64,000 nucleotides of DNA from positions 10,053-74,052 of the forward strand of contig NZ_JBFABE010000040.1 in assembly GCF_040640155.1 (NCBI RefSeq), read 5' to 3'. The notes below the pieces were generated by a model. It ran no database searches, was not told where the DNA came from, and was given only the letters and a program-made list of their open reading frames with translations. The stretch comes from Streptosporangium sp040640155. GTDB taxonomy: Bacteria; Actinomycetota; Actinomycetes; Streptosporangiales; Streptosporangiaceae. A program made the translations under genes and the position numbers. Shown in pieces: positions 9,605-17,168 of the stretch (within the stretch, counting starts at the first letter, position 1; the number at the start of each line of letters is the position of its first letter).

Positions 9605-11377
9605 TCAGCCGGCCGTCGCCAGGCGGCGCGGCTGGTGCAGGGGGCGGACCGGCAGCGACCGCGGGCCGCCCGCGAGGCGGGCGGTCGCCGCGCGTACGGC
9701 GGAGAACGCGGCCGTGGCCACGTCGGCGCCGACGCCCACACCCCACGCCCCCTTCGCCGTCCCGGTGCCGGAAGGGGCGCCCGCGGACGTGCCGCGGGGC
9801 GCGCACTCCGCGTAGACCACGACGTCGCGCCGGGAGCGGCGGGCCAGGGCGGGACGTCCCGGCTCCATCTCGTGCCCGTCCAGCGCCGGGGCGGTCCCGT
9901 GCACGGCGAGCACGTCGATCCCCCACGGGCCGAGTTCGGCGCGCAGGTCGCACGGCCCGGCGGGGGTGCGGGCGCCGTCGATCCAGAGCGTGACGCCGAC
10001 CGTCTCGTCGCCGGGCACGCGGGGCTCGCCCTGGGCGTCGTGGTCCAGGTACTCGGCGCGGAACAGCTCGCCGATCCGGCTCGGGGACAGCTCGCCGCCC
10101 TCGGCGTCGGCCTGCGCCTGCACCCGGGCCGACAGGTCGGCCTGCAGGCCGCGGGGAAGGTCCAGCCCGTGCCAGGCGCTCATCACGTACGCGACGCCGC
10201 CCTTGCCGGACTGGCTGTTGACCCGCACGACCGCCTCGTAGGTGCGCCCCACGTCCCTGGGGTCCACCGGCAGGTACGGCGTCCGCCACGGCAGCTCGCC
10301 GGCCGGCACCCCGGCGCGGGCCGCGAGCCGCTCGTGCTCGTCGAACCCCTTCTTGATGGCGTCCTGGTGCGATCCGGAGAAGGCGGTGTAGACCAGGTCG
10401 CCGGCGTAGGGGTGGCGCGGGTGGACGGGCATCTGGTTGCACTCCTCCACGACGCCCCGGACGGCGTTGATGTCGGACAGGTCGACGCCCGGGTCGACGC
10501 CGTGCACGAACAGGTTCATGCACAGGGTGACCAGGCAGACGTTGCCGGCGCGCTCGCCGTTGCCGAACAGGCAGCCCTCGATCCGCTCGGCCCCGGCCAG
10601 CAGGGCCAGCTCGGCCGCGGCGACCCCGGTCCCGCGGTCGTTGTGCGGGTGGACCGACAGGCACACGTGCTCGCGGCGCGACAGGTTGCGGTCGAGCCAC
10701 TCGATCTGGTCGGCGAAGACGTTGGGCAGCGACCGCTCCACCGTGGTCGGGAAGTTGAGGATGATCCCCCGGCCCTCCTGGGGCCCCCAGGCGTCCATGA
10801 CCGCCTCGCACACCTCCAGGGCGAAGTCCGGCTCGGTCTCGTTGAACAGCTCCGGGGAGTACTGGTAGGACAGGTCGCAGTCGCCGAGCACGCGTTCGGC
10901 CTGGTCCATCATGACCCGCGTGGCCCGGACCGCCATGTCGCGGCAGCCGGCGCGGTCGACGCCGAGCACCAGCTCCCGGAACTGCGGAGACGTGGCGTTG
11001 TAGACGTGGACCGCCGCGCGCGGCGCGCCCCGCAGGCAGTCCACGGTGGCCCTGACGAGCTCCTCGCGGGCCTGGGTGAGCACGGTGATGCGCACGTCGT
11101 CGGGGATGAGGTCCCCCTCGATGAGCAGCCGCACGAAGTCGTGGTCGTCCCGGCTGGCGACGGGGAAGCCGACCTCGATCTCCGTGAAGCCCAGCCTCAC
11201 CAGCAGGTCGAACATCATGAGCTTGCGCTCGGGGGACATCGGGCGGGCCAGCGACTGGTTGCCGTCCCGCAGGTCGGTGGAGAGCCACCGGGGGGCCGAG
11301 CGGATGCGCCTGCCCGGCCAGGTGCGGTCGGTCAGATCGAGGGGAGTGAATCCGGTGTAGCGTCCGGCACCCTGCAT
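9605..11377 (-). CDS. leuA: 2-isopropylmalate synthase (LeuA type 2)
   Basis: The enzyme condenses acetyl-CoA with 2-ketoisovalerate, the first step of leucine synthesis. The ATG at 11377 (MQGAGRYTGF) is preferred because AAAGGA lies 9 bases upstream; an upstream in-frame start would add 24 unlikely residues. The catalytic DRE-TIM barrel is intact: STDLRDGNQSL near the N-terminus, GFTEIEVGFP, and the metal-binding HPHNDRGTG. The C-terminal LeuA dimer/regulatory domain (about residues 430-590) is recognisable from WGVGVGADVATAAF but is diverged and interrupted where leucine is normally sensed. CCCCTAT boxes shared with the cluster lie upstream, so it may serve the cluster rather than housekeeping. 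Alternatives are a related isopropylmalate- or homocitrate-like synthase. Confidence 0.88.
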   Translation of the reverse strand: MQGAGRYTGFTPLDLTDRTWPGRRIRSAPRWLSTDLRDGNQSLARPMSPERKLMMFDLLVRLGFTEIEVGFPVASRDDHDFVRLLIEGDLIPDDVRITVLTQAREELVRATVDCLRGAPRAAVHVYNATSPQFRELVLGVDRAGCRDMAVRATRVMMDQAERVLGDCDLSYQYSPELFNETEPDFALEVCEAVMDAWGPQEGRGIILNFPTTVERSLPNVFADQIEWLDRNLSRREHVCLSVHPHNDRGTGVAAAELALLAGAERIEGCLFGNGERAGNVCLVTLCMNLFVHGVDPGVDLSDINAVRGVVEECNQMPVHPRHPYAGDLVYTAFSGSHQDAIKKGFDEHERLAARAGVPAGELPWRTPYLPVDPRDVGRTYEAVVRVNSQSGKGGVAYVMSAWHGLDLPRGLQADLSARVQAQADAEGGELSPSRIGELFRAEYLDHDAQGEPRVPGDETVGVTLWIDGARTPAGPCDLRAELGPWGIDVLAVHGTAPALDGHEMEPGRPALARRSRRDVVVYAECAPRGTSAGAPSGTGTAKGAWGVGVGADVATAAFSAVRAATARLAGGPRSLPVRPLHQPRRLATAG

Positions 11378-11510
11378 GGTGGATTTTCCTTTCGTGGACG
11401 ACCCTCGTTCTCTGAAATGCTCAAAACAGGGGTTGGAAATCCGCGGCACCGTTTTCTATGGTGAGGACCGTCCGCCCCGCGTCGTTCCACCGGTGTTATG
11501 GGCGGACGCT

Positions 11511-11517
11511 ATAGGGG
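11511..11517. promoter_or_regulatory. CCCCTAT box a1 (leuA-ubiA intergenic)
   Basis: ATAGGGG on the plus strand (CCCCTAT on minus), 134 bases upstream of leuA. It belongs to the family of boxes found in five intergenic regions of the cluster. The binding protein is unknown. Confidence 0.45.
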
Positions 11518-11620
11518 CTCCGGCGGCCGGGCAATACGGGGATCAGGAGTTCGGCGGGAATGACCCGGGAAGCCCACCCGGTATCGAAAGGAGTACCCTC
11601 CGCTACAACTTTCGGATCAC

Positions 11621-11627
11621 CCCCTAT
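11621..11627. promoter_or_regulatory. CCCCTAT box a2 (leuA-ubiA intergenic)
   Basis: CCCCTAT on the plus strand, preceded by AC, 24 bases upstream of the ubiA-like ATG at 11651. Together with box a1 it gives the leuA/ubiA promoter region two copies in opposite orientation. Confidence 0.45.
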
Positions 11628-11650
11628 CCGGGGCGCCGTCACCGATCACA

Positions 11651-12592
11651 ATGCGAGTCATGGCAGCCCTCTCCTCCCGTGCCCCCGCCCCCCGCGCCCT
11701 CTTCTCCCGCGTCCTCGTCCTGTGCGTCACCGAGGCCCGTCCCGCGGTGCTGGCCGTCTCGGCCATGCGCTACCTGACCGGTGTCGCGCTCGCGCTGCCG
11801 GCCGCCACGGCCGCCGCCTCCTTCCCCCGGGTCGCCCAGGGGGCGGTCGCCTGGGTGCTGTCGATCCTCGCGATCTACCTCTACAACGGTGTCACCGACG
11901 TTACGGAGGACCGGATAAACGGTTCCGGCCGCCCTATCGCCAGAGGGGATCTGGAGGCGCGGACGGCCGCCGCCGTCGCCGCGGGCGCGGGCGGCCTGGC
12001 GCTCCTGGCGACGTGGGGCCTGCCGTCGCAGCTGTTCTGGATCGTCGCCGCCAACCTCGGGCTGGGGTACCTGTACTCGGGGCCGCCGGCACCGCTGAAG
12101 GACAGCTCCGGCGGCACGGTCGCGGTGCTGTGCCTGTCGGGCCTGCTGTCCTACCTGGCGGGCTTCACCGTCGCGACGCAGGGCGGGGACGTGGCGCCGC
12201 CGGCCGCGCTCGTGCTGTTCGCGGCCGTCGCCATCGGCTGGATGGTGTTCGTCGGCATGCCCGCCAAGGACCTGTCCGACATCGCGGGGGACGCGGCGGC
12301 GGGCCGGCGCACCCTCGGGGTGCTGCTCGGCGAGCGGCTGTCACGGCAGGTCATGGTGGGGGCCGCGGTCGTGCTCCTGACGGGGTTCGCCGTGACGGTC
12401 TCGCTGACCCAGGTGCGGCTTGCGGGCGTCGTGCTGGCCCTGGCCGCCGGGGTCGTCGCGGTGGCGCTCGCGGCCCTGCCCGCGGCGGCGCGGCCCGGAG
12501 CCGGCGGCCGCCGCCGCACCCGCCGCGCGTACGAAGCGTTCATGGGGACGCAACACCTCCTTCATGTGGCCGCATTTTTGTCCTGGATCTGA
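11651..12592 (+). CDS. UbiA-family prenyltransferase
   Basis: A membrane-embedded UbiA-superfamily protein of 313 aa. Members transfer a prenyl or similar diphosphate-activated chain to an aromatic or other acceptor. The two Asp-rich motifs are visible: NGVTDVTEDRINGSGRPI (first motif, variant NGxxDxxxD) near residue 78 and KDLSDIAGDAAAGRRTL near residue 205. About eight hydrophobic segments are spread over the protein. A second in-frame ATG at 11660 is possible; neither has a strong ribosome binding site. It diverges from leuA and shares the CCCCTAT boxes with it, so a role in decorating the cluster product is plausible. The prenyl donor gene is not in this window. Confidence 0.75.
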   Translation: MRVMAALSSRAPAPRALFSRVLVLCVTEARPAVLAVSAMRYLTGVALALPAATAAASFPRVAQGAVAWVLSILAIYLYNGVTDVTEDRINGSGRPIARGDLEARTAAAVAAGAGGLALLATWGLPSQLFWIVAANLGLGYLYSGPPAPLKDSSGGTVAVLCLSGLLSYLAGFTVATQGGDVAPPAALVLFAAVAIGWMVFVGMPAKDLSDIAGDAAAGRRTLGVLLGERLSRQVMVGAAVVLLTGFAVTVSLTQVRLAGVVLALAAGVVAVALAALPAAARPGAGGRRRTRRAYEAFMGTQHLLHVAAFLSWI

Positions 12593-12600
12593 CCGAAACG

Positions 12601-12629
12601 TTGCATGTGTCTCCTGCTCGCGCGATAGT
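12601..12629 (+). promoter_or_regulatory. Sigma-70-like promoter for the two-component pair
   Basis: TTGCAT (12601-12606) and GATAGT (12624-12629) are separated by 17 bases and lie about 44 bases before the histidine kinase GTG. This is a good match to an actinomycete housekeeping promoter. Unlike the sugar-gene promoters it has no CCCCTAT box. Confidence 0.4.
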
Positions 12630-12672
12630 TTGGTGAACGCTTGGCGCTCGGCGGCGGAGGGGGACGCTGGAG

Positions 12673-13767
12673 GTGAATCACGGGGCCACGGGGGACCCGG
12701 CGGAATTAGTCGAATCGTGTCGTGAAGAAATCCTCGACGAATTCGAATCGGCCCTGAGGTCCGCCGGAAACGCCGCCTTCGCAGACCGGATCGCTCGTGA
12801 GCAGGCGCTGCGCACAGCCCATCACATACTCGACGACGTCACGGCCACATTACGCGCCGGTAAGGTACAGGTGGGTGAGCTCTACCAATTCCAGGCGCGC
12901 GAGCTGGGAAACGCGCGCGCGGCCGGGGGAGTGCACCCCAAGGCCTCCCTGGAGGCGGGCTCGCTGTTCTTCCGCGCGGCGCTGCGCCACCTGACCCGCA
13001 GGATCACGGAGGCGTACGAGTCCCCGGCCGACGTCATCGTGCTGGCCATCGGCGGCATGGAGGAGAGCCTGTCCCAGCGCGTCCGGGAGTCCGCCGACGG
13101 CTACCACAGCTTCCTGCTCAACCAGGTCCAGGAGACGCAGGAGGACGAGCGCCGCCGCATGGCCCGCGAGCTGCACGACCGTATCGGGCACGGTGTCAGC
13201 GTCGCCCACCAGCAGCTCGCGCTGTCGGAGGTCTACCGGCCCGTCGACGCCGCCCGCGCCGGCGTCAAGATCGGCCTCGCCCAGCAGGCCATCCGGGAGA
13301 CCATGGAGAACCTCCGGCAGATCACCTCCGAGCTGCACCCTCAGATCCCGGTCAGGAGCCTGGAGAAGTCCCTGCTGGGTTTCCTGGAGACCGTCGAGGA
13401 CGAGGTGGTCTCCGTCAGGCTGGACGTGAACGGCGACGAGTCGTGGGCCGGTCCGCGCGTCCTGGACGAGGCGTTCCTCATCGTCCGCGAGGCCGTGCGC
13501 AACGCGCTCGGCCACGGCCGGCCCAAGGCCGTCCTGGTCCGGGTGAACATCGCGCCGCACGAGCTGTCGGCGTCCGTCCAGGACAACGGGCGCGGCTTCG
13601 ACCCCGCGCGGGCGCGCGAGCGGGGCGGGGTGGGCCTGACGTCCATGCGCGAGCGGGCCGAGCTGCTCGGCGGCCGGGTGCTCATCTCCAGCGACCCCGG
13701 CAACGGGTGCCTGGTCGAGCTGTACCTGCCGCTCCAGCGGAGGGCCGGTGGCGACCGTGACGCCTGA
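12673..13767 (+). CDS. Soluble NarL-type sensor histidine kinase with two TTA codons
   Basis: This is a 364-residue histidine kinase of the HisKA_3 class that pairs with the response regulator downstream. There is no membrane segment, so it senses inside the cell; the first 155 residues are helical and not assignable. The phosphoacceptor is His168 in ARELHDRIGHG, and the HATPase domain carries REAVRNALGHG, DNGRGFDP and GGVGLTSMRERA. The GTG start has a GGAGG-rich leader. Codons at 12706-12708 and 12850-12852 are both TTA, the rarest leucine codon here, which in Streptomyces makes translation depend on the bldA tRNA. It overlaps the regulator gene by 20 bases, so the two are co-translated. Confidence 0.88.
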   Translation: MNHGATGDPAELVESCREEILDEFESALRSAGNAAFADRIAREQALRTAHHILDDVTATLRAGKVQVGELYQFQARELGNARAAGGVHPKASLEAGSLFFRAALRHLTRRITEAYESPADVIVLAIGGMEESLSQRVRESADGYHSFLLNQVQETQEDERRRMARELHDRIGHGVSVAHQQLALSEVYRPVDAARAGVKIGLAQQAIRETMENLRQITSELHPQIPVRSLEKSLLGFLETVEDEVVSVRLDVNGDESWAGPRVLDEAFLIVREAVRNALGHGRPKAVLVRVNIAPHELSASVQDNGRGFDPARARERGGVGLTSMRERAELLGGRVLISSDPGNGCLVELYLPLQRRAGGDRDA

Positions 13768-14416
13768 GAGCGGGATCTCGGTCGTCCTGGTCGACGACCA
13801 CGCCCTGTTCAGGGAGGGCCTGCGGGAGATCCTGGAGACGGCCGGCGGCATCAGCGTGGCGGGCGAGGCGGGCGACTCCGCCACCGCCGTGCAGGTGGTG
13901 GCGAGGACCCGGCCGGACGTGGTGCTGCTCGACGTGGAGATCCCCGGCGACGAGGTGACCGAGACCGTCGGCCGCATCCGCGAGCTCTCCCCCGACAGCG
14001 GCATCATCATCCTCAGCATGTACGACGGGCCCCACCTGCTCGCCCGGCTGCTGTCGGCCGGCATCCGCGGCTACCTGCTGAAGAGCGTGCACCGCCACGA
14101 GCTGATCTCGGCGGTGCGCAGCGTCCACGAGGAGCCCTCCCGCCTGGTGCTCGCCGTCTCCCGCAGCAGCCTGACCCGGGTGGAGGCCCCCTCGGCGGGA
14201 GTGCTGTCGGAGAAGGAGCTGGAGGTGCTGCAGCTCGCGGCGCAGGCGCTGAGCAACAACCAGATCGCCCGTCGCCTCGGGCTGGCCGAGGCGACGGTCA
14301 AGCGCCACATGCGCAACATCTTCGTCAAGCTCAACGCCGCCTCCCGGATCGACGCCGTCAACAAGGCCGTGGCCGCCTCGCTGATCTCGCCTCAGAGCAG
14401 GGGCGCCGAGGGCTGA
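13748..14416 (+). CDS. NarL/FixJ-type response regulator
   Basis: The partner of the preceding kinase, 222 aa. The receiver domain has the acidic pocket VDDH at residues 16-19 and the phosphoacceptor Asp62 in LLDVEIPG; the conserved Lys is in YLLKSVHRHE. The C-terminal LuxR-type helix-turn-helix (LSEKELEVLQLAAQALSNNQ, then LAEATVKRHMRNIFVKLNA) binds DNA. The GTG start lies inside the kinase gene. The 3' end overlaps the convergent aldo/keto reductase by 25 bases, leaving no space for a separate terminator. It is a candidate reader of the CCCCTAT boxes. Confidence 0.9.
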   Translation: MATVTPESGISVVLVDDHALFREGLREILETAGGISVAGEAGDSATAVQVVARTRPDVVLLDVEIPGDEVTETVGRIRELSPDSGIIILSMYDGPHLLARLLSAGIRGYLLKSVHRHELISAVRSVHEEPSRLVLAVSRSSLTRVEAPSAGVLSEKELEVLQLAAQALSNNQIARRLGLAEATVKRHMRNIFVKLNAASRIDAVNKAVAASLISPQSRGAEG

Positions 14417-15357
14417 CCCTCGGCCCGCGGCGGGAAGAGCCCCGACAGCGCCTCGCGGGTCCCGGCCGGCAGCTCGACCGACGAGGCCGACAGGTTCATC
14501 TCCAGGTGGACGGGGTCACGCGTGCTGGGGACGGGCACGACCTGGTCCTCCTGGGCCAGGAGCCAGCTCAGCGCGAGCCGCCCGGCGCCCACGTCGAGCC
14601 GCGCGGCCATGGACTCCAGCGCCTTGAGGCGGGAGTCGTCCGAGTGCCGCGCCTCCGGGTCGAAACGGGCGTCGGCGCGCCGCCAGTCACCGGGCTCGAA
14701 GCCCGAGCGCGACCCCACCCGGCCGGTGAGGAAGCCCCGGCCCAGCGGGCGGGCGGCCACCATGGCGATGCCCAGCTCGCGCACGGTGTCCAGCAGGCCG
14801 GGCGCGGGCCGGCGGCCCCACAGGGAGTACTCCACGGCCAGCGCCGTGATCGGGTGCACGGCGTGCGCCCGGCGCACCTGCTGGGGGGTGCCGCCGGTCA
14901 GCCCCAGATGGCCGATCTTCCCGGCCGCCACCAGCTCCGACAGCCGCGCCACGCTCGGCTCGACGGTCACGCGCTCGTCCTGGCAGTCCAGGTAGAACAG
15001 GTCGATTCGGCCGGTGCCCAGGCGCCGCAACGAGGCGTCGCAGTCGCGGTCCAGCGAGGCGGGACGCCCGTCGGCCTCCTCCGTCCCCCGGGGACCGTGG
15101 CGGCGCACCCCGCCGCGCGTGGTCACCGTCACCTCCTCGCGCCGCCCGCCGACGGCCCTGCCGATCAGGCTCTCCACCCGGCCCCCGGCGTAGAAACCGG
15201 CCGTGTCGAACAGGGTCACACCGGCGTCGAGGGCCGACCGGATCAGCCGGTCCGCACCGGCGGTCCCGGAACGCCCGTAGACGCCCGTGAGGGCGAGCGA
15301 GCCGAGCCCGACACTGGAGATAACCGGCCCCGAAGGGCCGAGCCTCGTGTACCGCAC
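14392..15357 (-). CDS. Aldo/keto reductase-like protein with altered catalytic tetrad
   Basis: A 321-residue AKR-superfamily protein, of the type that reduces ketones or aldehydes with NADPH; in sugar clusters such proteins can be NDP-hexose ketoreductases. The fold signatures are clear (VGLGSLALTGVYG, SLIGRAVG, LTGGTPQQVRRAH, ALSWLLAQ, VPVPSTRDP). The tetrad Asp and Tyr are kept in FDTAGFYAGG, but the Lys position reads VTVTTRGG (Arg) and the His position reads DLFYLDCQD (Asp). The protein may therefore be inactive or use different chemistry. It is divergent from the phosphopantetheinyl transferase across a CCCCTAT-containing region. A role as the missing 4-ketoreductase of the sugar route is possible but weakened by these changes. 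Confidence 0.75.
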   Translation of the reverse strand: MRYTRLGPSGPVISSVGLGSLALTGVYGRSGTAGADRLIRSALDAGVTLFDTAGFYAGGRVESLIGRAVGGRREEVTVTTRGGVRRHGPRGTEEADGRPASLDRDCDASLRRLGTGRIDLFYLDCQDERVTVEPSVARLSELVAAGKIGHLGLTGGTPQQVRRAHAVHPITALAVEYSLWGRRPAPGLLDTVRELGIAMVAARPLGRGFLTGRVGSRSGFEPGDWRRADARFDPEARHSDDSRLKALESMAARLDVGAGRLALSWLLAQEDQVVPVPSTRDPVHLEMNLSASSVELPAGTREALSGLFPPRAEGQPSAPLL

Positions 15358-15520
15358 GAATCACCTTTCATTCCGCCGATTTCCGGTGCGCGTCCCCAGT
15401 TAAAAGGAGAGTTAATTACCAGGGCAACCCCGTGGTTCACAAATGACGGGATTCGATCGTCATGTCCGGTGGATCCCTGCGCATGATAGAGGAACATCCG
15501 GGCCGGCGGACGCACCCCGA

Positions 15521-15530
15521 CCCCTATGGG
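15521..15530. promoter_or_regulatory. CCCCTATGGG box b (AKR-PPTase intergenic)
   Basis: CCCCTATGGG, identical over ten bases to the box at 52361-52370. It lies 104 bases upstream of the PPTase GTG at 15634. A -10-like CATAAA starts at 15555, 30 bases after the TATGGG part. The remaining gap (15358-15633) has no gene; an ATG at 15526 is in frame with the PPTase but lacks a ribosome binding site. Confidence 0.5.
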
Positions 15531-15633
15531 CACCCCTGAAATACCGGTGACACCCATAAAGATGATTGCGCTTCCTTTCGAGGGTCCCGGGCGGTGGCTA
15601 ATGTGCCGGTTATACGGGGTCCGAGGAGGTTCA

Positions 15634-16332
15634 GTGATCGAGCAGATCCTGCCCGTGACGGTCAAGGTTTTCGACACCTTTACCGACCCGTCCGATGCCG
15701 TCCTGTTTCCCGGGGAGGCCGCGCTGGTGCGCGGGACGGCCGCCGGGCGGCGCGCGGAGTTCACCACCGCCCGCGACTGCGCCCGCCGTGCCATGCGCCG
15801 TGCCGGCGTAGCCCCCGTCCCGATCCTGAGCGGCCCCTGCGGCGAGCCGCTCTGGCCCCCGGGGGTCGTCGGCAGCATCACCCACTGCGCCGGCTACCGC
15901 GCCGCCGCCGTCAGCGTGGAGCCCGGTGCCGTCGGCATCGACGCCGAGCCCGACCTCCCGCTGCCCCCCGGGGTGCTGGAGGCCGTCTCCGTCCCCCGCG
16001 AGCGCGAGATGCTGCTCGGGCTGGCCGCCCGGCACCCGCGCACGAGCTGGGACCGGCTCCTGTTCAGCGCCAAGGAGGCGGTCTACAAGGCGTGGTTCCC
16101 GCTGGCCGGGCGCTGGCTCGACTTCCAGGACGCGGTGATCGGCCTCGACGCCGAGCGCGGCACGTTCAGGGCCGAACTGCTCGTGCCGGGGCCGCGCTGG
16201 ATGGGCAGGCCGCTGACCGGCTTCAACGGCCGGTGGCGGACCGGCGAGGGCCTGATCGTCACCGCCGTCGCCGCACCGGCGGCCCCGCCGCCCGTCCCGC
16301 CCGCCCACCCCCCGGAAGGAGACCCGTCATGA
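15634..16332 (+). CDS. Sfp-type 4'-phosphopantetheinyl transferase
   Basis: The enzyme loads the phosphopantetheine arm of CoA onto carrier proteins of PKS and NRPS systems. The GTG at 15634 is chosen because AGGAGG sits four bases upstream. The 232-residue protein has the family motifs GSITHCAGYRAAAV, the Mg-binding GIDAEPD and FSAKEAVYKAW. It is followed at once by the luciferase-like gene (overlap of four bases, ATGA type). As the only Sfp-type enzyme in the window it probably activates the type I PKS and NRPS carriers; the type II cassette has its own AcpS-like genes. Confidence 0.9.
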   Translation: MIEQILPVTVKVFDTFTDPSDAVLFPGEAALVRGTAAGRRAEFTTARDCARRAMRRAGVAPVPILSGPCGEPLWPPGVVGSITHCAGYRAAAVSVEPGAVGIDAEPDLPLPPGVLEAVSVPREREMLLGLAARHPRTSWDRLLFSAKEAVYKAWFPLAGRWLDFQDAVIGLDAERGTFRAELLVPGPRWMGRPLTGFNGRWRTGEGLIVTAVAAPAAPPPVPPAHPPEGDPS

Positions 16333-17168
16333 CCAGGTTCGGGGTCGTGCTCATCGCCGAGGACTGTTCCAGGAACGAGTGGGCGGCCAGGTGCCGGCGC
16401 GCCGAGGCGCTCGGCTACGACGTGATCGCCGTGCCCGACCACCTGAACCTGCTCGCGCCGTTCCCCACCGCGCTGCTGGCCGCCGAGGTCACCGAGCGGG
16501 TGATGATCGGCACCTACGTGCTCAACGCCTCCTTCCACCGCCCGGCCCTGCTCGCCAGGGACGTCGTCACCCTCGACCGGCTCATGGACGGGCGCCTGGA
16601 GCTCGGGCTCGGCACCGGCTACGTGCGGGCCGAGTTCGAGGCGGCCGGGCTGCCCTTCGGCGCCGGGGTCCGCGCCCGCACGCTGGAGAGGCTCGTCGCC
16701 GAGCTCGACCACCTGCTGGAGCACAAGCGCCCGCCCCTCATGATCGGCGGGCACGGCGACCGGGTGCTGAGCCTCGCCGCCCGCAACGCCGAGATCGTCA
16801 GCTTCACCGGCGCGCCGTTCCGCCCGGAGTACGGCAGGACCGCGCTCGTCGACGCCGGCACGCTGCTCGGGCGCGTCGCGCACGTGCGCGCGGCGGCGGG
16901 CGCGCGCTCCACCCAGCCGGAGCTCAACGTCCTGTCCAAGGGCACCGTGCTGACGCGCGACCGCCGCGCCGGGGTGCGGAGCCTGCGCCGCTACGCCCCC
17001 GACCTCACCGTCGAGCAGCTCCTGGAGGTGCCGACGCTCTTCACCGGCACCCCCGCGCAGATCGCCGAGCAGATCCGCCGGGACCGGGAACGCTACGGGT
17101 TCACGTACGTCACCGTGATGGACTCCGCGATGGAGGACTTCGGCAGGGTCATCGAACACCTCCGGTGA
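16329..17168 (+). CDS. F420-type luciferase-like (LLM) oxidoreductase
   Basis: A 279-residue TIM-barrel flavin- or F420-dependent oxidoreductase. Diagnostic parts are DVIAVPDHL, GTYVLNASFHRPALLARD, LDRLMDGRLELGLGTGY and the C-terminal TPAQIAEQIRRDRERYGFTY. The pattern fits the group that uses coenzyme F420 for hydride transfer. It is translationally coupled to the phosphopantetheinyl transferase by a four-base overlap and its 3' end overlaps the convergent 2,3-dehydratase gene by 20 bases. The substrate is unknown; a redox tailoring step is the natural guess. Confidence 0.82.
   Translation: MTRFGVVLIAEDCSRNEWAARCRRAEALGYDVIAVPDHLNLLAPFPTALLAAEVTERVMIGTYVLNASFHRPALLARDVVTLDRLMDGRLELGLGTGYVRAEFEAAGLPFGAGVRARTLERLVAELDHLLEHKRPPLMIGGHGDRVLSLAARNAEIVSFTGAPFRPEYGRTALVDAGTLLGRVAHVRAAAGARSTQPELNVLSKGTVLTRDRRAGVRSLRRYAPDLTVEQLLEVPTLFTGTPAQIAEQIRRDRERYGFTYVTVMDSAMEDFGRVIEHLR

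Noticed and set aside
9529..9741. 71-residue N-terminal extension of the LAL regulator
   Set aside because: Low-complexity Arg/Pro sequence overlapping the leuA end; the ATG at 9528 has a good ribosome binding site and starts the conserved region.
11378..11650. Leucine leader peptide or T-box upstream of leuA
   Set aside because: I looked on the minus strand for a Leu-rich short frame or T-box hairpin and found neither.
15526..15633. Upstream ATG extension of the Sfp-type PPTase
   Set aside because: No ribosome binding site, it would overlap box b, and a strong AGGAGG precedes the GTG at 15634.
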